Source: Aralia elata
Lineage: Eukaryota; Streptophyta; Magnoliopsida; Apiales; Araliaceae
Direction of reading: 5' to 3'
Length of the DNA: 64,000 nt
NCBI GenBank assembly: GCA_034770075.1
Contig: CM068380.1
Coordinates: 27,962,005 to 28,026,004, forward strand
The notes under the pieces are model-generated. The model saw nothing but the letters and a program-made list of their open reading frames with translations, ran no database searches and was not told where the DNA came from. Shown here in pieces: positions 35,246-46,495 of the stretch (the first letter of the stretch is position 1; each line of letters begins with the position of its first letter). The position numbers and the translations under genes were made by a program.

Positions 35246-35666
35246 ATGTCAGCCGACCGGAGTTGGATGTACCGTAGGATACCCATTGACGGGAGGGGAT
35301 TAGTGGAAGCTTACCGTGAAGGGGTGTGCTACTTTCTGGACAAAGCCATAGAACATGCTGAGGTGCAGCAGGAGCCACCGTCGATAGTACAGGTATCCCG
35401 CAGGAGCAGTTCGTCGCGATACGCGATGAGGTGCTCCGGTTGGTGGTGACATTACTATCGGAGGCTTTTGGCCCGATTGGGAGCCAGCCCCCGCCTACTC
35501 AGGTATATTATATTTACTTTTACTTATTTAATCTGCATGTTATTCAAATAATTCTTTCATACGGACTAATGAGTTAAATTTTTAATTGTATCAACAGGGT
35601 GGCGATGGCGATGGCGATGGCGACGGCGACAGAGGGGATGATGACGTTACTTTGCGTACACTATAG
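35246..35666 (+). pseudogene. CACTA gene remnant with transposase-associated domain, two exons
   Basis: ATG 35246 opens a frame with DRSWMYRRI and a following YREGVCYFLDKA helix, the pattern of the plant transposase-associated domain found at the N-terminus of En/Spm-type transposases. After about 45 codons a one-base shift is needed to reach GIPQEQFVAIRDEVLRLVV, which runs to a CAG/GT donor at 35502. An intron 35503-35597 (acceptor CAACAG) would join in frame to a 22-codon exon with a Gly-Asp repeat and stop 35664-35666. No DDE transposase core is present. Exon structure is inferred. Confidence 0.6.
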
Positions 35667-36000
35667 TTCATGCCCATGTTATATATGTAGTTTAGTTTGC
35701 TTAGGTGTTTTGTATTTAAAACCTACTTAATTGTTTTGTAAATCATATATTGTAAAGTTTAGTTTGATTCTTTGTAAATCGATGTAATATTCTTTAGTTT
35801 TGAATGTATTTCGGGACAGAATCAGTTAATTTTTATAGTTTTTAACGTTGAGTTGATTATGATTATGTTGTTCTTGTTAAGAGGCTATAGGTCTTGTAAT
35901 ATATGTGTTGTTGGGATAAAGCAGGTTACAGGTACAAAAATAGGGTTTACAAACCTGGAAAATTGAAAAAACAAATAATTTATTTTTAAAAAAAAATGTT

Positions 36001-36414
36001 ATTTCCGACGGAATACGGTATTTTCGACGGAAGTTCCGTCGGAATTCAGCATCATTATTTAATAAAAAAAATTGTATTTCCGACGGAAGAGATTTATTTC
36101 CGACGGACATTCCGTCGGAACTAACTTCTTAGTGGGCGACCCGTGAAGCGCCACGTGGCAAGGTAACAACGACGGACTTATTTTCGACGGATTGGATTCC
36201 GTCGAGAAAAGCTTATATCCGATGAAATGTCCGTCGGAAATAGTCCGTCGGAGATAATGTTATTTCGACGGAAATTTCGACGGACTTATCTCCGACGACG
36301 TTATTTCCGGCCGAATTTCCGACGGAATATTCCGTCGAAATTATATTATTCCCGACGGAAAAGGACTATTTTTGATGGAATATTCCGTCGGAATTACACG
36401 TTTTTCTTGTAATG
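36001..36414 (-). repeat. CACTA right subterminal and terminal repeats
   Basis: A dozen or so CGACGGAA/TTCCGTCG motifs in both orientations, several pairing into palindromes like TTCCGACGGAATATTCCGTC, ending in TTTTTCTTGTAATG, the inverted terminus. Confidence 0.88.
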
Positions 36415-36762
36415 GGTGGCGCAGTGAGTTGGAAAAGTTCTAAGTAGCAAATAGTTGCTGATTCAGTGATAGAGGTTGAGTACATAGCTGCAAGTGAAGC
36501 TGCAAAGGAAGTTGTTTGGATGAAGAAGTTCATAACTAAACTTGGAGTGGTTCCTAGCATTAGAGGAGTTGTACCTTTATCCTGTGACAACACCAGAGCT
36601 GTTGCGCAGGCTAAGGAACCCAGGTCTCATCAAAAATCCAAACACGTGTTTCGGCGGTTTCATTTGATTAGAGAGATCATTGAAAGAGGAGATGTCATCT
36701 TGGAGCGTGTGGACTCTCAAGACAACATTGCAGATCCATTTACTAAAGCTTTAACACAATAG
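36415..36762 (+). pseudogene. pol: Copia 1 RNase H C-terminus
   Basis: Resumes after the CACTA: GAVSWKSSK, a stop at about 36445, then VEYIAASEAAKEVVWMKKF and VDSQDNIADPFTKAL, the standard end of copia RNase H. Terminates at TAG 36760. Confidence 0.88.
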
Positions 36763-36820
36763 CAGTTTGATCGTCACTTAGAGAAAATGGGTATTAGATA
36801 CCATGACGATTGACTTTAGT

Positions 36821-36833
36821 GCAAGTGGGAGAT
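36821..36833 (+). other. Copia 1 polypurine tract
   Basis: GCAAGTGGGAGAT directly before the 3' LTR; the purine-rich core primes plus-strand synthesis in LTR elements. Confidence 0.75.
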
Positions 36834-38653
36834 TGAAAGTAGTATGCACACAAGCCAATCATATTTGATATGATGTAGCATATACTTTGTAATCATATTC
36901 ATTTATTAATAAAAGAATTGATTTTCTTAAAAGGCATTTTACATTATCTACATGGTACTGTTATATTAAATGTGATAAACCCATAGTTCTGAGCCATACT
37001 TTTAGAATAATGATGGTGATCATGCTAATGAGATCTAAATTCTAGATAGCTCACAAACTAAAATCATTCCTAATTGTTGGATTACTAAAAAGGGGATTAG
37101 TAAATCCGGATAGATTAGTACATACGTTGCTTGCTCTTAAGAAAAGGATGATTGATCTCATAATCATTTGTGTGGAGACACTAAAGCAAGTATGTAGGTG
37201 CTTATTAGAGAATAAGTTCACTGAATGTGGCTCGCTAAGGAATACCTAATGGAGTTTTACTCGCCTGTCAATAGGATTCCTCTAGTGATAGTAGTACAAG
37301 TGAACATTGGACTTGAGATCATCATAGTATCTTATGTATGATGAGTTATACTTTGACATGTCCCTTAAGACCTTTAGGGTATATCAAATGATATGATTGG
37401 GTATAATTAGTTGTATATGGAGATAGGTGAATGATCAACAAAGAATCTTCCACGTCCAGTAAAAGATGTGAATGTCCTGTGTGATTCGATAAATGACAAC
37501 TCAGCAGTCCTTGGCCAAGGCAGAATGAAATTAAAAAGGAGTTTCTAATTTGCATTATTTAGAGTTGTGCATTTGGGAATCGAAATACATATAATTAAAT
37601 AAAATAAGAATTGATAGTAATTCCATGTCTTATATTTAATTGGGACCTTGTATGGTAGAAGGATTGAATTGTATGGTAACTATTCACTGAAAAGTTCTTT
37701 TGTGATTAATGTTGAAATCTATATTATCTGGAAAGTCGTTGATCGTTAATGGGGTTTACCCTTATTGTAGAATAAATATTATTTATTTAAATGAATTAAA
37801 TAGTATAATTTATTTATTTAAATATAATTAGAATTATTCTAATTGATTTATTCACAACCGGTTTAATATGGAGAACCTAAAGGGTCACACCGCAAAAGAA
37901 AAATATTTATTTAAGAAGTAAATAACATAATTATAATAATAAGTTAAGTGTATTTAATTTAGTCTATGGAGATAGAATAAATTAAATAGCATAATATTTA
38001 TTATTTAATATTTTAGAAATATTAAATATAAATTAATAAGAGGAGTCTTATTATTATTATTACTATTACTATTATTTAATTCCTAATAGGGATTGGAAAT
38101 TAATTAATAGAAGTACTCTCACATGAATTCCTAATTGGATTGGGAGCATAATTAATTAAAAGAGTTTAATTATAATAGAAACCCTAATCCTAAATAGTTT
38201 AGGGAATGGTTATTCCTACATCTATAAATAAAAGGAGTCTTATCATAGATTATGGTTACACACTCTTGCATTAGATTGTAGAAACTACTTGCAATTTCTA
38301 TAGAGATAGAAACTAGGGTTTTGTCAAGACCCATCTTCTTGAATAGATATTATTCCTTGGTGGATCACCTCTAGAGGCCAAACGCTAGGGTGGCTAATGT
38401 TGATCAAAAGAAGGAATTTAATCGGTGAAATTCAAGGAGAATACGAAGGAATTGGAGGTGAACTTGTACCTGACGAAGCACAATTCTACGAGGGTATAAT
38501 TTCTTAATCTCTATCTCTTTCGTTAATTGATAATTAAACATAAGGAAAGATCATGGTGATGGTTTGTATGAAAAATTTTAAAATCCGTTTTATCACGCTT
38601 CCGCCCTATTTATGTAATTTGATTGCATGCTTGCGTTATATACAAACCTAACA
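36834..38653 (+). repeat. Copia 1 3' LTR
   Basis: 1820 bp; starts TGAAAGTAGTATGC, ends ACCTAACA, followed by TSD GTATG. Retains the 107-bp piece missing from the 5' LTR (about 36870-36975). Confidence 0.92.
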
Positions 38654-38658
38654 GTATG

Positions 38659-39539
38659 GTAGAAGGATTGAATTGTACGGTAACTACTACTGAATAGGGT
38701 CTATGTGATTAAACGTTGATTTCATATTATACGGGTAGTCATGATACATTATCGTAAGGTGTCGCTCATGATGTAGAATAAATATTATTTATTTATATTT
38801 GAATTAAAGGAGTTTAATTCATTATAAATAATATTAGAATGATTCTAATTTATTTATTCTACTACCGGCATAATATTGAACCTAAAGGATCACACCGCAA
38901 AAGAATAATATTATATTGGGAACAATTGGCTTAATGATAATAAATTAAGTATTTAATTTATTAGTTGAATAAATTCGAAATGCTTAATATTTATAATGAT
39001 ATATTTGTAGAAATATTGAATTATAAATTAATGAGAGAAATCTTATTATTAGTATTATCATTTAAGTCTTAATTAGATTGAGAATTAAATTACATGAAAT
39101 GCAAATGCAAATTAAAGATTGGTCAAACACTTGCTTAATGTTGATTAAGCAAGTAACATGCGCTAGTTGCATACATGAATAACATGTGTTAGTTGCATAC
39201 ATGAATAACATGTGGGTTAGGAGCAAAATGTATACTTACATTTTGTGTAAGTATTGTATACTTGCAAGTATCCTAATGAGATTTGGGTTTTCTAATTAAC
39301 TTGGTTAATCAACTAGCCTCCATCTCATTTTCAAGAACACATCCAAGTTAGAGATCAATTTGTGTATGGGCACTAGATCAAGTTGTTAATAATAGATCAT
39401 CTAAGTGTTCTTCAAGAATAGTTCTTGTTGTTCTTAAGAGTTAGGAATAAAAGAACTAATTGGATTAGCCATCCAAGATTTCTAGAAAATTAAATATTGT
39501 TCCTTGTATAATCATTCTTGGTGGATCACCTTTAGAGTG
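38659..39539 (+). mobile_element. Copia element 2, LTR segment 2
   Basis: Continues segment 1 after GTATG. Aligns with the copia 1 LTR from about 1143, diverging in the AT-rich middle, and ends in GAGTG (39535-39539) at the element C insertion. Non-coding; includes a short tandem repeat of about 28 bp (ACATG...TTAGTTGCATACATGAAT) at about 39157-39212. Confidence 0.85.
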
Positions 39540-41001
39540 TGATAAGTGCATATTATTCATTTATTTTTATTCCTTTATATCTAGTTTATTGCATGTTTTA
39601 TTGTGTATATGCACTTATTAGGTTATTTATTGATTTCAGGAGAATTCAGGATCAAAGATGGAAAAAGATGGAAAATTGGGGCTTAAAATGGCATTTTTGT
39701 AATTACTGGGACATAGCCTAGCGCCAGAAGCGCTAGGACCAGCGCCAGAAGCGCTAGGACCAGCGCTTGCAGCGCTACACAAGCCATCAGCCACTGCACA
39801 CTAGCGCCATTGGCGCCCAACACAGCGCCATTAGCGCCCTAGCTCTTCACAACACAGCGCTAGAAGCGCTCAGCACAGCGCCAACAGCGCCCACCATTCA
39901 TCAGCCCAGCGCTAGAAGCGCTACATCAGCGCCAGTGGCGCTAGGCACAACTTGAGCATACTGTACAGTAGCGCTAGAAGCGCTTGGGACAGCGCCAGCG
40001 GCGCTAGGTCACGGATTTTGATGCCAAAGTTCAGCTGAAGGAGGAAAAGGAAGTTGATTCGGAAGAGGATTCTATTCATTATGATCAGATAGTAAGAAGG
40101 AAACTCTAAGTAGGAACTTGAGGACTTATATATATATTATTATTATTCTAGAGCTAGAGATCTTGGCAACTACAATTGTAACTCTAATAGGAGGAGATTG
40201 AAGGCATGTCAGGCTAAACTCTTACTTTCAGTTCTAAGGGATGTTGAACCTTTTTCATAATTAATGGTTTAATCAGGTTTTATTTATTTATTCCTTCTTG
40301 CATGAGGTTTATTCTGATAATCTGTTTTAATTGATTATATGTTATTTAATCTTTTGATTTGATCTGGCCAATTGAATTAATTTGATTGATACCATCTGCT
40401 AGATTAAGATATAGTATTAAGTAAACGATATTATGTCTGATCATAGGTAGCAATTGATAGTATCTGATTGTGGACAAGCTTTTGGATATTATTAAGATTA
40501 TTAGAAGGCAAGTTAAATAATTCCTGATTGTGCAATTGTTGCTTGGAATAACCTAATTCTCTCATTCTTTATGCTGCTGTTATATTAAATCTAGACTGAT
40601 AGTTCTAGGTTATATGATAGTTAGAGTCTCTTGAGGCGATTGTCACATTAGATTTACACATAAGGAGAATTTCGGATAATTAGCGATCGCGGTTATCTAG
40701 GGTTATTAATCTCATTGAAGGGTAAATATTAATAAACTTGACTTTTCCATAATTGTGATGAGGTGATACTGAACTGAAGAACTGAAGCTTTTTATTCATT
40801 GATCATTCTTAATTACTTTTTGTTAGTTTAGTGAATCAAACTCAAAAATCCCTCATTAATAGAAATAATAGGAATGTTAGAATAAGTAAAAGATTAATTC
40901 ACTTCTCTGTGGGATCGATCCTTGCTTGTCATTATACTAAGTTTTGTGCTAGTAGAGTGTTAGTAAGGTATTAATTTTGGAGTGTAAAACGACAGCTCCC
41001 A
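39540..41001 (+). repeat. Athila C 5' LTR
   Basis: 1462 bp, TGATAAGTGC start and CAGCTCCCA end. Eleven AGCGC palindromes at 39720-40005; AT-rich TATA-like stretch at about 40127-40139. Confidence 0.95.
39720..40005. repeat. Array of AGCGC-N5-GCGCT palindromes (C, 5' LTR)
   Basis: Eleven units, the first two being an exact 20-bp tandem duplication (AGCGCCAGAAGCGCTAGGACC). Three units end GCGCC instead of GCGCT. Same array at 47849-48134 with two base differences. Confidence 0.9.
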
Positions 41002-41006
41002 AATTT

Positions 41007-41024
41007 TGGCGCCGTTGCCGGGGA
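41007..41024 (+). other. Primer-binding site, tRNA-Asp type (element C)
   Basis: TGGCGCCGTTGCCGGGGA, complementary to plant tRNA-Asp 3' end. Confidence 0.92.
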
Positions 41025-41089
41025 AGTGTTATTTATCTTTATTTATTCTTCATTTTATTTTATTTTATTTTTGTTCATTATTGTAGTTT

Positions 41090-44000
41090 ATGACACGATC
41101 CTCTCAATCCGGTGATTTGAATTTTGATCCAGAAATTGAGAAAACTGCACGCAGGCTAAGGAAAGAAGCTCGTCAAGCTCGAGGCATCACTGCAGAGTCA
41201 GACGAAATTCCATCACCGGGACTCAACATAGCACTTGAGTTACTGTCAAATACATCATCCACCGATTCAGAGAAGGAAGAAGAAATGGCGGTGCCAAATA
41301 ACAACAGAACACTCAAAGAATTAGCCACTCCCAATCTTAATCAACAACCCTTGTGCATTGAATATCCTACTTTAACTGCTGCTTTTGAACTTAAATCGGG
41401 ACTAATTCATCTTTTGCCTACTTTTCGTGGTCTCACAGGTGAAGATCCATACAAGCACTTGAAGGAATTCCATGTGGTGTGTTCCACCATGAAGCCACAT
41501 GGAATAACAGAGGATCAAATCAAGCTAAGGGCATTTCCATTCTCACTGGGAGATCTAGCGAAGGACTGGCTGTACTATCTTCCTTCAGGGTCAATACAGT
41601 CATGGAATGACATGAAAAGGCTGTTCTTGGAGAAGTACTTTCCTGCTTCAAGAGTTGCCAACATCAGAAAGGAGATATGCGCCATTCGACAGTTCAACGG
41701 AGAGACACTGTATGAGTATTGGGAAAGATTTAAAAAATTGTGTTCCAGTTGTCCTCCCCATCAAATAGACGATCAACACCTGATTCAGTACTTTTATGAG
41801 GGACTATTACCAATGGATCGGAGTATGATCGATGCTGCAAGTGGAGGAGCACTAGTGGATAAGACACCGGAGGCTGCAAGGACTCTAATTGCAAATATGG
41901 CTGCTAATTCTCAGCAGTATGGGACAAGGAATAACCATGCACCTGCAAGAGTGAATGAGATGACCACGAGCAACCTTGAACAACAAATTTCTGATCTAAC
42001 TGTGCTGGTTAAACAAATGGCTACAGGAAATACACCAGCAGCAAAAGTTTGTGGGATTTGCTTAATGACTGGTCATAGTACCGATTCTTGTCCAACATTG
42101 CAAGAGGAAGACACAACACAGCAAGCTAATGCGATGGGGAACTATCAGGCACAACCACAGCGGAAGTATGACCCGTACTCCAATGCTTACAATCCAGGAT
42201 GGAGGAATCATCCTAATTTGAGTTATGGAGGAAATAGGCCACCAGCGCAAGGTGTATATCCGGTTAGACAACAAGGGTTCCCACAAGGCTCTCAACCAAC
42301 TCAACCTCAATATCAACCTAGACAGGCAGCTCCTGCAAATCCTGGAACATCTTTGGAAGACATGTTCAAGGCATTCATGACACAGACACAGCAGTTCCAG
42401 CAGGAAACAAAAAATTATGTTCAAGACTTGAGAAATCAGATAGGTCAACTTGCCACCACAGTGGGGAGGTTGGATGCTCAGGGTTCAGGAAAGTTGCCCT
42501 CCCAAACAATTGTCAATCCAAGGGAGAATGCTAGTGCGATTACACTAAGGAGTGGAAAGGAGTTGGAAGTACCCAAAACAGTGACGGAAATTGAAAAAGA
42601 GAAGGCTAGTGATGAGATAGAGACACCGAGGGAAGTTGTTACCCCATCTACTCCAGTTAAGACTCCACCATTGCCGTTTCCACCTAGAACCCACAAGACT
42701 TCAAAGAAGGAGGAAAATGAAAGGGAAATTTTGGAAACCTTCAGGAAGGTAGAGGTAAATATTCCTCTATTGGATGCCATCAAACAAGTGCCCAGGTATG
42801 CAAAGTTTTTGAAAGAATTGTGTACTAACAAAAGAAAATTGAAAGATGATGAAAAAATCACTGTAGGAGAGAATGTGTCAGCAGTGCTTCAAAGGAAAAT
42901 GCCTCCTAAATGTAAAGATCCAGGAATGTTTACAATCCCATGCAGAATAGGTAATACCAGATTTGAGAAAGCCATGTTAGATTTAGGAGCGTCAATAAAT
43001 GTCATGCCATTATCTGTATTTGCTTCTTTAAATCTAGGACCTTTGAAACAAACTGATGTTATCATTCAACTTGCTGATCGAACTAACACTTACCCTCAAG
43101 GGGTAATTGAAGATGTCTTAGTGCAGGTGAATCAGTTAATATTTCCTGCAGATTTTTACATTGTGGATATGGAAGATGATAGATCTCCAAATCCCTCGCA
43201 CATCTTGCTAGGAAGGCCATTCTTGAAAACAGCAAGGACAATGATCGATGTGCACAATGGGACCTTGACCATGGAATTTGATGGAGAGAAAATTCAGTTC
43301 AATATATATGACGCCATGAGGTACCCTAGTGATGTTGATCATGTTTTTGCCATTGACATCATTGATTCTATAGTGCAGGGATCTTTTGAACAAGACCACA
43401 GGGAAAGCTTGGAGATGGCTATTGCTAACAACTTGGACATGGATAAAGAGGAAGAATTTGATCAGAATCAGAAATTGAAGGAAGTTGTGGCTGCATTGCA
43501 CTCGTTGCCAAAATTCACAGATAAGTATGCAGTTCAATCAATTCAATTGCCTGTTTCTCATAAAAAACAGTTACCTTCTGTGGAGCAAGCTCCAATCTTA
43601 GAATTGAAACCCCTACCTGCTCACTTAAAATATGCATATTTAGGGACTAATGAAACGTTACCTGTGATTATTGCTAGCAATCTAACCAAAGTGCAGGAAG
43701 AAAAATTGTTGAGAGTCCTAAGGGACCATGTCACAGTGTTTGGCTGGACGATAGCAGATATCAAAGGTATAAGCCCCGCGATGTGCATGCATAGGATTCT
43801 TTTGGATGATGGAGCAAAGCCCACGAGAGAAGCACAGCGAAGATTAAATCCACCCATGATGGAGGTAGTCAAGAAAGAGGTGATTAAATTGCTTGATGCA
43901 GGCATAATCTACCCCATCTCCGACAGTCAGTGGGTGAGTCCGGTACAGGTAGTTCCGAAGAAGTCTGGAATAACTGTCATCACGAATGACAATAATGAGT

Positions 44001-46495
44001 TGGTGCCCACACGGATACAAACAGGATGGAGAGTGTGTATTGACTACAGGAAACTAAATGCTGTAACCAGAAAAGATCACTTTCCTCTTCCTTTTATTGA
44101 TCAAATGCTAGAACGATTAGCGGGGCATACTTATTATTGCTTTCTAGATGGTTTTTCAGGATATAATCAGATCGTGATTGCACCCGAAGACCAGGAAAAG
44201 ACCACATTCACGTGTCCATTTGGTACTTTTGCATACCGGAGGATGTCGTTTGGACTTTGTAATGCACCAGGTACTTTCCAGCGATGCATGGTAAGCAATT
44301 TTTCTGATCTTTTAGAAAGTTGCATCGAGGTCTTTATGGATGATTTCACAGTACATGGTGATTCTTTGGATTTGTGCTTAGAAAATCTAACGCGTGTGCT
44401 AGATAGATGTTTGGAAACTAACCTTGTTCTTAATTGGGAAAAGTGTCACTTTATGGTAGAACAGGGTATAGTGCTTGGTCATGTTGTGTCAGCTAAAGGT
44501 TTAGAGGTTGATAAAGCTAAGATAGATATTGTGTCTGCTTTGCCTTACCCTGCTAGTGTGCGGGAGATTCGCTCTTTTCTTGGACATGCAGGTTTCTATC
44601 GGCGATTTATCAAAGACTTCTCCAAAATAGCTCTGCCATTATGTAAATTGCTGCAAAAAGATGTGGAATTCCAGTTCGATGAAACGTGCAAGAAGGCATT
44701 TGATATGTTGAAGAGCCTATTGACTTCCGCACCCGTGATTCAACCGCCAAATTGGAATATTCCCTTTGAAATAATGTGTGATGCAAGCAATTATGCAGTC
44801 GGAGCTGTTTTGGGCCAAAGAGTTGACAAAGTTGTCCATGCCATTTATTATGCCTCTAGAACATTGAATGCAGCTCAGATTAACTACTCGACAACAGAAA
44901 AAGAACTTTTATCTGTTGTTTTTGCTTTAGATAAATTTCGATCTTATTTACTTGGCACTAAAGTTGTAGTTTATTCTGACCATGCAGCTCTTAGATATTT
45001 GTTGACCAAGAAGGACTCTAAACCCAGGATTATCAGATGGATTCTGCTGTTGCAGGAATTTGACTTGGAAATCAAGGATAAGAAGGGAGCAGATAACTTG
45101 GTAGCAGATCACTTGAGTCGATTGATGAGAGATGAGGAGGCACTACCTTTGCATGATTCCTTTCCAGATGAGCATCTCTTTTCTATTCAGGAGGAATTGC
45201 CTTGGTACGCGAATATTGTTAATTATTTGGCAAGTGCATTTATTCCCAATGAATTTTCTAAAAACCAGAAGGATAAGCTTAGGAGTGATGCTAGACATTA
45301 TGTTTGGGATGATCCATATCTGTGGAAATTTTGTGCTGATCAAATAATCCGTAGGTGTGTGCCTAATACCGAAACATTGTCTATTCTAAATTTTTGCCAT
45401 TCCTATGCTTGTGGAGGTCATTTTGGACCCAAACGGACTGCTCATAAAGTTTTAGAAAGTGGTTTTTATTGGCCAACAATTTTTAAAGACTCATATCTAT
45501 TTTGTAAATCATGTGAGAATTGTCAACGAACAGGTAACATATCACATAGAAATCAAATGCCACAAACTCCCATTTTAATTGTTGAGATTTTTGATGTTTG
45601 GGGTATTGATTTTATGGGACCTTTTCCTGTTTCTCATGGTAATGTTTACATTCTCTTGGCTGTTGACTATGTTTCTAAATGGGTGGAAGCTAAAGCCACC
45701 AGGACTGATGATTCTAAAGTTGTTACAGATTTTGTCAAAACTAATATATTTGTCAGATTTGGAACTCCTAGAGCTATCATCAGCGATAGAGGAACTCACT
45801 TTTGCAACAGGATGCTAGCAGCACTTTTCAGGAAATATAATGTTTTGCATAAGATTTCTACATCTTATCATCCGCAAAGCAATGGTCAAGCTGAAGTATC
45901 CAACCGTGAAGTGAAATCGATTTTGGAGAAGGTTGTCAAGCCAAGCAGAAAAGATTGGAGTCTGCGGTTAGAAGATGCATTGTGGGCGTATAGAACTGCA
46001 TACAAAACCCCTATTGGTATGTCTCCGTACAGATTGGTTTTTGGGAAGCCATGTCATTTACCCGTGGAATTAGAGCACAGAGCTTTTTGGGCGATCAAGC
46101 AATGTAATATGAGTTTGGATGAGGCGGGGTTGCATAGGAAGTTTCAGTTGCAGGAATTAGAAGAGATGAGGAATGAAGCCTATGAGAGTTCTAGATTATA
46201 CAAGAATAAAACAAAGGCCTTCCATGACAAGCAGATTTTGAGGAAAGATTTCACCGTTGGCCAACAAGTTCTCCTATTCAATTCGCGGCTGAAGTTATTT
46301 CCAGGTAAGTTGCGCTCTCGGTGGGAGGGTCCATTTGTTATTACTAAAGTGTTCTCTCATGGTGCTATAGATATAAAGAATCCAAAGACAGGGAAAGTCT
46401 TCAAGGTCAATGGACATAGGCTGAAACCTTTCCGTGAAGGATTTTCAATGGAGAGTGTGGAGATGATAGACCTAGTGGATCCGAGCTATGAATGA
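41090..46495 (+). CDS. gag-pol: Gag-Pol polyprotein of Athila-like element C
   Basis: One open frame of 1801 codons from ATG 41090, 66 bases after the primer site. Order: N-terminal extension; capsid-type Gag (about residues 90-260); zinc knuckle CGICLMTGHSTDSC (321-334); Gln/Pro-rich linker; aspartic protease with DLGAS (Asp 631); reverse transcriptase with FMDD at 1082-1085; RNase H with CDASN (Asp 1231); integrase with HHCC finger (His 1437 to the CKSCENC cysteines), then Asp 1507, Asp 1566 and Glu 1602, i.e. D,D-35-E; C-terminal domain without a chromodomain. The protein should form virus-like particles, copy the RNA and integrate the cDNA. Gag and Pol share one frame, so I see no frameshift or stop controlling their ratio. 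All catalytic residues that I could check are present. Confidence 0.96.
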   Translation: MTRSSQSGDLNFDPEIEKTARRLRKEARQARGITAESDEIPSPGLNIALELLSNTSSTDSEKEEEMAVPNNNRTLKELATPNLNQQPLCIEYPTLTAAFELKSGLIHLLPTFRGLTGEDPYKHLKEFHVVCSTMKPHGITEDQIKLRAFPFSLGDLAKDWLYYLPSGSIQSWNDMKRLFLEKYFPASRVANIRKEICAIRQFNGETLYEYWERFKKLCSSCPPHQIDDQHLIQYFYEGLLPMDRSMIDAASGGALVDKTPEAARTLIANMAANSQQYGTRNNHAPARVNEMTTSNLEQQISDLTVLVKQMATGNTPAAKVCGICLMTGHSTDSCPTLQEEDTTQQANAMGNYQAQPQRKYDPYSNAYNPGWRNHPNLSYGGNRPPAQGVYPVRQQGFPQGSQPTQPQYQPRQAAPANPGTSLEDMFKAFMTQTQQFQQETKNYVQDLRNQIGQLATTVGRLDAQGSGKLPSQTIVNPRENASAITLRSGKELEVPKTVTEIEKEKASDEIETPREVVTPSTPVKTPPLPFPPRTHKTSKKEENEREILETFRKVEVNIPLLDAIKQVPRYAKFLKELCTNKRKLKDDEKITVGENVSAVLQRKMPPKCKDPGMFTIPCRIGNTRFEKAMLDLGASINVMPLSVFASLNLGPLKQTDVIIQLADRTNTYPQGVIEDVLVQVNQLIFPADFYIVDMEDDRSPNPSHILLGRPFLKTARTMIDVHNGTLTMEFDGEKIQFNIYDAMRYPSDVDHVFAIDIIDSIVQGSFEQDHRESLEMAIANNLDMDKEEEFDQNQKLKEVVAALHSLPKFTDKYAVQSIQLPVSHKKQLPSVEQAPILELKPLPAHLKYAYLGTNETLPVIIASNLTKVQEEKLLRVLRDHVTVFGWTIADIKGISPAMCMHRILLDDGAKPTREAQRRLNPPMMEVVKKEVIKLLDAGIIYPISDSQWVSPVQVVPKKSGITVITNDNNELVPTRIQTGWRVCIDYRKLNAVTRKDHFPLPFIDQMLERLAGHTYYCFLDGFSGYNQIVIAPEDQEKTTFTCPFGTFAYRRMSFGLCNAPGTFQRCMVSNFSDLLESCIEVFMDDFTVHGDSLDLCLENLTRVLDRCLETNLVLNWEKCHFMVEQGIVLGHVVSAKGLEVDKAKIDIVSALPYPASVREIRSFLGHAGFYRRFIKDFSKIALPLCKLLQKDVEFQFDETCKKAFDMLKSLLTSAPVIQPPNWNIPFEIMCDASNYAVGAVLGQRVDKVVHAIYYASRTLNAAQINYSTTEKELLSVVFALDKFRSYLLGTKVVVYSDHAALRYLLTKKDSKPRIIRWILLLQEFDLEIKDKKGADNLVADHLSRLMRDEEALPLHDSFPDEHLFSIQEELPWYANIVNYLASAFIPNEFSKNQKDKLRSDARHYVWDDPYLWKFCADQIIRRCVPNTETLSILNFCHSYACGGHFGPKRTAHKVLESGFYWPTIFKDSYLFCKSCENCQRTGNISHRNQMPQTPILIVEIFDVWGIDFMGPFPVSHGNVYILLAVDYVSKWVEAKATRTDDSKVVTDFVKTNIFVRFGTPRAIISDRGTHFCNRMLAALFRKYNVLHKISTSYHPQSNGQAEVSNREVKSILEKVVKPSRKDWSLRLEDALWAYRTAYKTPIGMSPYRLVFGKPCHLPVELEHRAFWAIKQCNMSLDEAGLHRKFQLQELEEMRNEAYESSRLYKNKTKAFHDKQILRKDFTVGQQVLLFNSRLKLFPGKLRSRWEGPFVITKVFSHGAIDIKNPKTGKVFKVNGHRLKPFREGFSMESVEMIDLVDPSYE

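Larger units (their letters stand above)
25487..36414. mobile_element. CACTA (En/Spm) DNA transposon inserted in copia 1 RNase H
   Basis: Left end CACTACAAGAAAA, right end the reverse complement CATTACAAGAAAA, flanked by GGT at 25484-25486 and 36415-36417. The 3-bp duplication and CACTA termini define the superfamily. Both ends carry many TCCGACGGAAT-type inverted motifs. Without solo LTR D1 it is about 3.5 kb and holds only one short gene with a transposase-associated domain, so it is probably non-autonomous. The copia RNase H reading (TLNG/GAVSW) continues across the insertion. Confidence 0.93.
438..38653 (+). mobile_element. Copia element 1 (Ty1/copia), complete ends, heavily nested
   Basis: Element bounded by two LTRs that start TGAAAGTAGTATGC and end ACCTAACA, flanked by the 5-bp duplication GTATG at 433-437 and 38654-38658. 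Removing the insertions leaves about 9.2 kb: 5' LTR, initiator-Met-type primer-binding site, leader, gag, pol in the order protease-integrase-reverse transcriptase-RNase H, polypurine tract, 3' LTR. That order defines Ty1/copia. It is interrupted by Athila A at 2818, gypsy piece T1 at 17927 and the CACTA at 25487. Coding parts carry many stops, so it is defective. Confidence 0.92.

Noticed and set aside
35204..35449. Host zinc-finger or transcription factor gene in the CACTA
   Set aside because: The DRSWMYRR motif matches the transposase-associated domain of En/Spm elements and the gene lies between CACTA termini.
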